61,408 bases of DNA from an uncultured Fibrobacter sp. (GTDB lineage: Bacteria; Fibrobacterota; Fibrobacteria; Fibrobacterales; Fibrobacteraceae): positions 1-61,408 of the forward strand of contig CAKUXP010000018.1 of NCBI GenBank assembly GCA_934700345.1. Direction: 5' to 3'. The translations under genes and the position numbers were made by a program. Positions 9,884 through 16,091 of the stretch are shown in pieces; the first letter of the stretch is position 1, and every line of letters starts with the position of its first letter. Below the pieces are notes generated by a model. That model did no database searches and was not told the DNA's origin. It saw only the letters and a list, made by a program, of their open reading frames with translations.

Positions 9884-10318
9884 ATGAAAACCATTATGGT
9901 GAACCCCAAGACGGTCACACGTCAGTGGAAGCTCATCGATGCCGAAGGCAAGCCCCTCGGTCGCGTTGCCAGTGCCGCTGCCCGTCTTTTGATGGGCAAG
10001 CACAAGGCTATCTATTCCCCGAACGTCGATACCGGCGATTTCGTGGTCATCATCAATGCGGGCAAGGTCGGGACGACCGGCAAGAAGGCCCAGCAGAAGC
10101 AGTATTTCCATCATACGGGGCACATCGGCGGTGAGCGCTGGATCACGTTTGACGCTCTGATGGCGAAGCACCCGACCGAACCTCTCGCCGAAGCGATCTG
10201 GGGAATGCTCCCGCATAGCGCTCTGGGCAAGAAGATGATGAAGAAACTTAAAATCTACGCTGGTGCGGAACAGCCGCACGCGGCCCAACACCTCGAAACC
10301 GTAACGCTCGATTTCTAG
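9884..10318 (+). CDS. rplM: 50S ribosomal protein L13
   Basis: This 144-residue protein is ribosomal protein L13, an early-assembling component of the large subunit. It shows the family pattern throughout: RQWKLIDAEGKPLGRVAS near the N terminus, the central GDFVVIINAGKV, then a GKK...QYFHHTGHIGG segment and WGMLPHSALGKKMMKKLKIY. Length and ends are normal. An AGAGGAAC ribosome site precedes the ATG. It forms the usual two-gene operon with rpsI, 16 bp downstream. Confidence 0.97.
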   Translation: MKTIMVNPKTVTRQWKLIDAEGKPLGRVASAAARLLMGKHKAIYSPNVDTGDFVVIINAGKVGTTGKKAQQKQYFHHTGHIGGERWITFDALMAKHPTEPLAEAIWGMLPHSALGKKMMKKLKIYAGAEQPHAAQHLETVTLDF

Positions 10319-10334
10319 GACGGAGGATAAAGCT

Positions 10335-10739
10335 ATTACTACCGCAAAATCTAAAAAGATCTACCGTGGCACGGGTCGTCGCAAGAACGCCATCGCTGCA
10401 GTTATCTTGAAGCCGGGTACCGGCAAGCGCACCATCAATGGTCGCGATTTCAAGGAATATTTCCATTCCGATGTCCAGGACATGATCGCGAACCTTCCGT
10501 TTTCCGTTCTCAACAATGCAGGCGAATGGGATGTCGAAGTCAACGCCCACGGTGGCGGAATTGCCGGCCAGATGGGTGCCGTCCGCTTAGGAATCGCTCG
10601 TGCGCTCGTTGCGAACAACGCGGAAGACAAGTCCGCTCTCAAGAAGGAAGGACTGATGACGCGTGACTCTCGTGCTGTCGAACGTAAGAAGTTCGGTCGC
10701 AAGAAGGCTCGCAAGAACTTCCAGTTCTCGAAGCGTTAA
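10335..10739 (+). CDS. rpsI: 30S ribosomal protein S9, apparent ATT start codon
   Basis: This is ribosomal protein S9 (134 residues), ending in the family's basic tail with the final KR. The conserved YRGTGRRKNAIAAV segment near the N terminus lies upstream of the first ATG, GTG or TTG codon in this frame (TTG at 10407), so that TTG cannot be the real start. A strong GGAGG at 10322-10326 is followed 8 bp later by ATT at 10335, giving an N terminus of (M)TTAKSKKIYRG. That fits the usual S9 length, so translation most likely begins at ATT, a rare start codon best known from infC. A sequencing error converting ATG to ATT is the alternative. Confidence 0.93.
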   Translation: MTTAKSKKIYRGTGRRKNAIAAVILKPGTGKRTINGRDFKEYFHSDVQDMIANLPFSVLNNAGEWDVEVNAHGGGIAGQMGAVRLGIARALVANNAEDKSALKKEGLMTRDSRAVERKKFGRKKARKNFQFSKR

Positions 10740-10763
10740 TTTCCGAAAGCGAAATTTTCAAAG

Positions 10764-10792
10764 AAAAGGCTCCCGGTTCCGGGAGCCTTTTC
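10764..10792. terminator. Bidirectional rho-independent terminator between rpsI and cls
   Basis: A GGCTCCCGG/CCGGGAGCC stem with a two-base loop is flanked by AAAA on the left and TTTT on the right. It can therefore terminate the rightward rplM-rpsI transcript and the leftward cardiolipin synthase transcript, which converge here. Confidence 0.85.
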
Positions 10793-10800
10793 CGTATGTG

Positions 10801-12375
10801 TCACATCAGGGGCGAAAGAATCTTGCAGAGCCATCCGAGCAGTCGCCGTGTGCGGGAAACGTTGCTGTTGTAGTTTTCGAGCGTCAGTTCTTCGCACTGG
10901 AGAAGGGTCGCTTGGAAGTCTTTTTCAATGTCCCGGACGGAATCTGTCTTGAAGAGGAAAGCTCCGCATTCGAAATGGTAATAGAAGCTGCGGTAGTCGA
11001 GGTTGACAGATCCGACGGTCGCCATCAGGTCGTCTGCGACAAAAATCTTGGAGTGGACGAAACCTGGCTTGTACAGATAGACGTGAACACCGCTTTGAAT
11101 GAGCGTCTTGGCAAACCTCAGACCGATGCAGTAGGTAATGTAATGGTCGTAGTTTCCGGGAAAGATTACCTTGACATCGACGCCGCGGCCCGCGGCAAAA
11201 ATTAACGCATTGAGGATGCTGTCGTCGAGAACCAGGTAGGGCGACATGATGTGAACGTATTTTTGCGATTTTCCCAGGATGTAGTGGTAAACATTTTCGG
11301 CAAGATCCTGGGAATTGTAACCGTCGTCCGCGTAGGGGATAACAGCGCCCGCTGCTTTAATGTCCTGTGTTTGGGCGGTAAGAAATTTTTCGCAATCCGA
11401 TTCGATTTCGAATGTTTTCTTGTCGTGGGAATGCCAAATCTGGAGGAACATCTTGGTGAAGGATTGGACCGAGCTTCCTTCTACTTGGATAACGCTGTCT
11501 TTCCAATAAGCGAATCGGTGATGATCCCGATTGATGTATTCGTCGGAAAGGTTGGCTCCGCCTGTAAAGCAGGTTTTCCCGTCGATATCCATGATTTTGT
11601 GGTGGTCGCGGTTGTTCAGCCCCATATCGAAGACTGGAACCATCGGCATGAATTCCCTGGCTTCGATTCCCAGGCTTTTGAGCGCACGGCGAAAACGGCG
11701 AGAGGCTAATCCGACGGAACCGATACTATCAAATAGAATGCGCACCTGTACGCCATGCCTGGCGCGTTCGACGAGAATTTTTAGAACCTGGTCCCAAAAA
11801 GTTCCGATTTGAATCACAAAGTAATCGAGGAAGATGAAACGCTCCGCTTTTTCCAAGGCGAAAAGCATGTCGGGAAGGGCCGCTTCGCCGCTCGGATAAT
11901 AGGTCGTGCGATTGCCGGAAAAGCAGGGAAAGTGTTCGATACTTTTTGTGTAAGTGGCGATGTCCCTAATTTCGGGAAATGTTTCCAGCGCCTTTTCGTC
12001 ATGGTCTGTGCTTGCGGTGAATCTATTTGTAATCTCCTTCGCCAGGGAAAGCTTCTTGCCGACTTTTCTCTTTCCGTAATTGAGCTTTGTGAAAAAGTAC
12101 ATGGAAATCCCGAATATCGGAAAAATCAGGACGGGAATCAGCCATACCAGCTTGAAATCATTTTTCTGCGACGAGTTGATAAGATAGATGATGAATGCGA
12201 AGCCGATGACGAAGTTGAGTCCGACCAGAAAATTGTTATATGGCGTGAGACGCAGACAGAGATAGACGTAATAGGCCAGCTGGACGAGGATAAGCAGAAG
12301 CGTTAGCAGAAAGCGGCTGTAGATAAGGAATGTCCAGGCCTTGTGCTTTTCGAGTCTTTTTGTTTTTTGTTTCAT
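10801..12375 (-). CDS. cls: Cardiolipin synthase (phospholipase D family)
   Basis: This 524-residue membrane enzyme belongs to the phospholipase D superfamily and most likely joins phosphatidylglycerol molecules into cardiolipin. Two or three hydrophobic segments in residues 15-95 form the membrane anchor. Two HxKxxxxD motifs are intact: H258-x-K260-x4-D265, followed by a TGGANLSDEY segment, and H441-x-K443-x4-D448, followed by a GSVNLDYRSF segment. Length matches bacterial ClsA-type enzymes. The gene is convergent with rpsI. No Shine-Dalgarno precedes the ATG; a TATATT box lies 9 bp upstream, so the transcript may have almost no leader. Confidence 0.9.
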   Translation of the reverse strand: MKQKTKRLEKHKAWTFLIYSRFLLTLLLILVQLAYYVYLCLRLTPYNNFLVGLNFVIGFAFIIYLINSSQKNDFKLVWLIPVLIFPIFGISMYFFTKLNYGKRKVGKKLSLAKEITNRFTASTDHDEKALETFPEIRDIATYTKSIEHFPCFSGNRTTYYPSGEAALPDMLFALEKAERFIFLDYFVIQIGTFWDQVLKILVERARHGVQVRILFDSIGSVGLASRRFRRALKSLGIEAREFMPMVPVFDMGLNNRDHHKIMDIDGKTCFTGGANLSDEYINRDHHRFAYWKDSVIQVEGSSVQSFTKMFLQIWHSHDKKTFEIESDCEKFLTAQTQDIKAAGAVIPYADDGYNSQDLAENVYHYILGKSQKYVHIMSPYLVLDDSILNALIFAAGRGVDVKVIFPGNYDHYITYCIGLRFAKTLIQSGVHVYLYKPGFVHSKIFVADDLMATVGSVNLDYRSFYYHFECGAFLFKTDSVRDIEKDFQATLLQCEELTLENYNSNVSRTRRLLGWLCKILSPLM

Positions 12376-12409
12376 GGGATTAAAAATATAAAAGGCTTTT
12401 GACGTTTGC

Positions 12410-12610
12410 GCGTCTAGGCTTTTTGTCGCGGTGCGAACTGCTCGCCTACCCGATGTTCAAAGCTTAGTTGGGAGAGCTTAGAGCTTAGAACTGAGAACGA
12501 CTGGTTTAGTGGACTGTGGGCAGAATCGCAGACATTAAACTTCTGAGATACAAGAATATAGACTTCTGCAAATTTAAACTCTCAGTTTTAAGTTCTGCCA
12601 TTGAATTCCT
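12410..12610. repeat. Degenerate self-complementary intergenic repeat (copy 1)
   Basis: The gap between cls and the DUF2914 gene carries a low-complexity segment built from variants of GAGCTTAGAACTGAG. A partly complementary arm near 12580-12600 reads TCTCAGTTTTAAGTTCTGCC, so the region could fold into a long imperfect hairpin. The core 12447-12493 matches 54011-54057 in 44 of 47 positions. It appears to belong to the same family as the gaps at 23945, 29750 and 53888. Confidence 0.7.
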
Positions 12611-12654
12611 ATTAATTCGTTTGAAAAATTCGTGGCGGAAAAACTATTTTTGAA

Positions 12655-13725
12655 ATGTCGCAAGCAAAGGGTTCTATGTCGGAAATCATCCAGAAAGTTC
12701 GAAAGTTTCTGCCCGCGGCTTCCTTTTTTGGAGGCTTTACGTGGGATTCCTTTACACTTGGAAAGCTGGTGCAGACATCGGATCTGGCGATTCTTCTTTT
12801 GTACTATATCGCTTCGCTTGTCGCGTTGATTCTGCTTTCGGCTGCGCCCGGGAAATTCTTGGACAGATCCTGGTCGGAAAAATGGCAGGGGCGTTTTACG
12901 TATGCCGTCCAGTTCTGTTTTGGTAGCCTTTTCAGTGCGCTGGTGGTTTGCTATTTCAAGAGCAGCGGTTCCGTCGGTGCGTTTTTTCTCGTCGTGATTC
13001 TCGCCGGTTTCTTGGTGGCGAATGAATTTTTGCAGAAGAAATATGCGATGTTCGGATTTTCCCTTGCGCTGTTTAATTTGTTGGGGACGATGTATTTAAA
13101 CTTTCTGATTCCGCACCTGGTCGATGGAATCGGATTTGGGTGGTTTTTCGTTTCCGTTCTGGTTTCTTTCGGCGTCTGTTTTGCCGCATTCAAGATTTCC
13201 AGGCGTTCCTTGAAAAATTTATTTGCGCCGATCGGGATTTCGGTGGCGTTGCTCTTGGCGTATCTTTTGAACTGGATTCCTCCGGTACCGCTCGTTCTCA
13301 AGGATCAGAACGCCTGTGTCGAGTTTTCGAAGGATTATTCCTGCCTGGTGGATAAACCGGGGATTTTGGAAAAAGCGGGAATCCGGTCACCGACGGTAAC
13401 TGTTTTAAACGGGGACGGCGTGACTTTTGTGAGCTCCGTTTTCGCGCCTGCGCACATCGAAGCCCGGTTGGAACATCGTTGGTTTCGGAAAAATTTAAAC
13501 ACGGGAAATTTTGAACTGGTCGATAGGATTTCTTCGTCGCGGATGCGCACCCGCGGAAGCCGGGAAGAAGGCTTTCGCATCTACACGAAAAAGCGGAATC
13601 TTTCCGATGGAGTCTGGATGGTCGAATCCGCGGTCAAGGACGGACCGGTAATCGGTTCGAAGAAATTCAAGGTGAGAACTTCGTGCGGTGAAAATGTGGA
13701 CCGCGTTGAGTGGAAAATCAAGTAG
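12655..13725 (+). CDS. Multi-pass membrane protein with C-terminal DUF2914 domain
   Basis: This is a 356-residue protein of unknown function. Residues 45-215 contain about seven hydrophobic segments. The C-terminal 90 residues match the DUF2914 pattern: a conserved HRW near residue 272, a stretch of basic residues (SSRMRTRGSREEGFRIYTKKR), then DGVWMVESAVKDGPVIGSKKFKV. DUF2914 is often found on membrane or periplasmic proteins and has no defined activity. Two nearby ATGs are possible (12655 and 12676); the first is used here. No Shine-Dalgarno is visible, and a TATTTT element lies 4 bp before the first ATG. Confidence 0.75.
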   Translation: MSQAKGSMSEIIQKVRKFLPAASFFGGFTWDSFTLGKLVQTSDLAILLLYYIASLVALILLSAAPGKFLDRSWSEKWQGRFTYAVQFCFGSLFSALVVCYFKSSGSVGAFFLVVILAGFLVANEFLQKKYAMFGFSLALFNLLGTMYLNFLIPHLVDGIGFGWFFVSVLVSFGVCFAAFKISRRSLKNLFAPIGISVALLLAYLLNWIPPVPLVLKDQNACVEFSKDYSCLVDKPGILEKAGIRSPTVTVLNGDGVTFVSSVFAPAHIEARLEHRWFRKNLNTGNFELVDRISSSRMRTRGSREEGFRIYTKKRNLSDGVWMVESAVKDGPVIGSKKFKVRTSCGENVDRVEWKIK

Positions 13726-13776
13726 GATTTTAATCGATCGGTTTTTCCGAAAAGTTATTTTTTTAGATTGCACATT

Positions 13777-14178
13777 ATGGGTACGACAAAAAAACTCAGT
13801 CAGAGCCTCGAAGATTACCTGGAAATGGTGCACATGCTGCACTTGTCCAAGGGGATTGCGCGGCTCAAGGATATCGCATCCGAGCTAGGCGTAAAGGCTC
13901 CATCCGCCGTTCGGGCGATGCATGAACTGAAAATGCTGGGTTATGTCGAACAGGAACCTTATGGTGGGGTTAATTTGACAAAAAGCGGACTTTCGGTTGC
14001 CAAATCCGTTTTCGGTCGCCACACGCTTCTCAAAAGCTTCTTGCTCCAGTTGGGGGTTTCCCCGAAAAATGCGGACGAGGACGCCTGTTCCATCGAACAT
14101 GTCCTTTCGAGCGAAACATTGGACCGAATCGAATCCTTTGTTTCGAAAAATGCCCCGAAAAAAGCCCGCAAGTCCTGA
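13777..14178 (+). CDS. DtxR/MntR-family metal-responsive repressor
   Basis: This 133-residue protein is a short metal-dependent repressor. A winged helix at about residues 8-75 contains SLEDYLEMVHML, the helix-turn-helix LKDIASELGVKAPSAVRAMHEL and a YGGVNLTKSG wing. The dimerisation/metal-binding part follows, with the family's ADEDACSIEHVLS block. It lacks the SH3-like third domain of DtxR and so resembles MntR in size. It sits directly upstream of, and in the same direction as, the ferrous iron operon, whose promoter region carries four palindromes, so it is the obvious candidate regulator. The metal sensed (iron or manganese) cannot be told from sequence. A TTG at 13768 is possible, but ATG at 13777, 7 bp after a TAGATT box, is the better start. 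Confidence 0.88.
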   Translation: MGTTKKLSQSLEDYLEMVHMLHLSKGIARLKDIASELGVKAPSAVRAMHELKMLGYVEQEPYGGVNLTKSGLSVAKSVFGRHTLLKSFLLQLGVSPKNADEDACSIEHVLSSETLDRIESFVSKNAPKKARKS

Positions 14179-14328
14179 CTAAGAGCTTGCAATCGGGAGT
14201 TTTTGGGGTCGTCTCTGTCGTATAGACGTAAATGAGAACTGTCCGGTTTTCGAAATTCTGGTGGGCAAATCGATAAATGGGTTTCTTTTCGTTGAATGTA
14301 AACGAAAAATAAGTGCATCTCTTTAAAT

Positions 14329-14409
14329 TTAGCCTTGACTAATTTTTTTTGGAACGCTATATTTAGCCTAGACTAATTAGCTTTGGCTAAAAAATGTAGC
14401 TGAAGCTAA
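14329..14409 (+). promoter_or_regulatory. Four copies of a TTAG-N6-CTAA palindrome upstream of the iron operon
   Basis: Four 14-bp sites are visible at 14329-14342, 14363-14376, 14377-14390 and 14396-14409. The first three are TTAGCCTTGACTAA, TTAGCCTAGACTAA and TTAGCTTTGGCTAA; the fourth begins with G instead of T. Their half-sites resemble known DtxR/IdeR/MntR operators (TTAG/CTAA arms). They lie 28-108 bp before the porin start codon and just after the DtxR-type gene. The inference is metal-dependent repression of the operon, with sites 2 and 3 directly abutting to favour cooperative binding. Confidence 0.72.
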
Positions 14410-14436
14410 AAAACAGGGATAACCAAAGGAAACACA

Positions 14437-15609
14437 ATGAAAAAGACACTCGGCATGATTTTGGCTTCTGCGGTTGCTACGGCACCGCTGTTCGCGGAAG
14501 AAGCTCCGGCGAAGGAACAGACCGGTCCCCAGTTTTCCGTAGCGGGCGAAGTCGAATTCGAGGCGAATACGCACTTTAAGCAGGTCGATCCGCGCGACAG
14601 AGTCACAGACAACGGGAACGACAAGAAGTGGCTGCACGATTATTCGTCAACGTTCAACCTCGTATTTTCGGTGAAGTTCAACGAAAAATGGTCCGCGGAA
14701 GCGGGCATCTCGGCAGATGATGCGAATTCCGCCCCGTTTTTTGCATACGACGGTGCGTTCATCCAGTATCAGATGAACGATAATATCGCCATCAAGGCTG
14801 GTGATTTTACCTATTCGGAAGGCGCTTTCCGCTACTACGATTATGACGATCCGGGAGACGCGGCCGTGGGCATGACGGAACGCAATATTCGGGGTATCGA
14901 ATTGAACGCTTACGGATTAGTGCTCGGCGCGGGCTGGGGAATCGACGATGACGATTGCATCGATGTCTATTCGGATTCGGGCGAAGAAGTCGGTTGCAAG
15001 TCCTATGATGTGCATGTCGCTTACGAACTCGCTCTCGGTTCGCATACCATCCGTCCGTTTGTGAACTACCAGAGCTACCAGCAGGAAAGCGCCAACCGTC
15101 TCCGTGCTGGAGTAACTGCAAACCTCGTCTTTGGCGAAGTGGTGAATGTCCAGGTTGCTTACGGTCTTCTTTCGGACATCGTCAAGGAAGACGAACCGAA
15201 GATGAGCCATGCCTTTGCGATTGAACCGGAATTCAACCTCGGCAAGCTGAATGTCAAGGGAACCGCTTTCTACGCTTACAAGGCGGACGAAAAGGATGTT
15301 CCGACCGAAATCGAAGTTCCTGAATATATGTTCGCTTATGTCGAACCGAGCTTTGCGGTGAACGACCAGTTCACTGTCGGCGTCCAGGGCGAATATCACA
15401 CGATGTCCACCAACAAGGATGACGAACTTTCCCAGGTTTTTGTCGGTCCGAAAGCCTACTTCAGCCCGATGGAAAACCTCTCGGTCGAAGGCTATTTCCG
15501 CGCCTGCATCCCGGTCGGTGACGATTACAAGAAAGATAGCGGAAGCGCATACGCCGGTCAGGACGACGTGTATTTCGGAGCCGGTGCGACAGTCGGTTTT
15601 ACTTTCTAA
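14437..15609 (+). CDS. Outer-membrane beta-barrel protein of the ferrous iron operon
   Basis: This 390-residue protein starts with a signal peptide ending near AVATAPLFAEE. The rest is an alternating polar/aromatic pattern typical of an outer-membrane barrel, and it ends in a terminal Phe (GAGATVGFTF), as expected for barrel assembly. It is rich in Asp and Glu, including a DDDDCIDVYSDSGEEVGC loop. Its position ahead of feoA, after tandem metal-regulator sites, suggests a porin that lets ferrous iron cross the outer membrane. No specific porin family could be assigned. The ribosome site AAAGGAAA lies 5-6 bp before the ATG. Confidence 0.75.
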   Translation: MKKTLGMILASAVATAPLFAEEAPAKEQTGPQFSVAGEVEFEANTHFKQVDPRDRVTDNGNDKKWLHDYSSTFNLVFSVKFNEKWSAEAGISADDANSAPFFAYDGAFIQYQMNDNIAIKAGDFTYSEGAFRYYDYDDPGDAAVGMTERNIRGIELNAYGLVLGAGWGIDDDDCIDVYSDSGEEVGCKSYDVHVAYELALGSHTIRPFVNYQSYQQESANRLRAGVTANLVFGEVVNVQVAYGLLSDIVKEDEPKMSHAFAIEPEFNLGKLNVKGTAFYAYKADEKDVPTEIEVPEYMFAYVEPSFAVNDQFTVGVQGEYHTMSTNKDDELSQVFVGPKAYFSPMENLSVEGYFRACIPVGDDYKKDSGSAYAGQDDVYFGAGATVGFTF

Positions 15610-15630
15610 CAAATGAAGGAGGTTAGAGCG

Positions 15631-15840
15631 ATGCCTTTAACATTCTGTTCCATTGGAGAACTTTTTACGGTCAAGCGTCTGAGTGGCGACTCCGCTGTCA
15701 AGCAGCACCTGAACGAGCTTGGATTCAGCATCGGTTCACCGGTGACGGTCGTGGCTAGTCTCGGCGGAAACGTGATTGTGAAAGTGAAGGAATCGCGCAT
15801 CGCTCTTGACCACAAATTGGCTAGCCGCATTATGGTATAA
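15631..15840 (+). CDS. feoA: FeoA-domain protein (first copy)
   Basis: This 69-residue SH3-like FeoA-domain protein shows the family pattern: a hydrophobic strand, the central LNELGFSIGSPVTVVASLGGNVIVKV and a closing I-A-L-D segment. FeoA proteins bind the cytoplasmic part of FeoB and modulate ferrous iron transport. An in-frame ATG at 15613 exists, but AAGGAGG at 15616-15622 is ideally placed for ATG 15631, which is used here. The next gene encodes a second FeoA-domain protein, 18 bp downstream. Confidence 0.85.
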   Translation: MPLTFCSIGELFTVKRLSGDSAVKQHLNELGFSIGSPVTVVASLGGNVIVKVKESRIALDHKLASRIMV

Positions 15841-15858
15841 AGCGGTAAGGAGACACAG

Positions 15859-16080
15859 ATGAAAACTTTACGTGATGCAAAGGTTGGAGAGACTGTCAAG
15901 GTTTCGAAACTGCGGGGCGAAGGAGCCTTGAAGCGTCGTCTGATGGACATGGGACTGACGAACGGGGCGGAAATCTATGTTCGAAAAGTAGCTCCGCTCG
16001 GCGACCCGGTGGAGATTACGGTCCGCGGTTATGAACTCAGTGTTCGCAAGGATGACGCGGAACGCGTGGAATTGGCATAG
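15859..16080 (+). CDS. feoA: FeoA-domain protein (second copy)
   Basis: This 73-residue FeoA-domain protein has the canonical RLMDMGLTNGAEIYVRKVAPLGDPVEITVRG core found in FeoA proteins (shown here as consecutive family motifs RLMDMGLT and PLGDPVEI). It is closer to textbook FeoA than the preceding copy. A GTAAGGAGA ribosome site precedes the ATG, and feoB starts 11 bp after its stop. Paired FeoA genes before FeoB are seen in several lineages and probably act as separate regulatory subunits of the transporter. Confidence 0.92.
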   Translation: MKTLRDAKVGETVKVSKLRGEGALKRRLMDMGLTNGAEIYVRKVAPLGDPVEITVRGYELSVRKDDAERVELA

Positions 16081-16091
16081 GGAGAACTGAA

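Noticed and set aside
10407..10739. rpsI starting at TTG 10407
   Set aside because: It would remove the conserved YRGTGRRK segment of S9, and no ribosome site precedes it.
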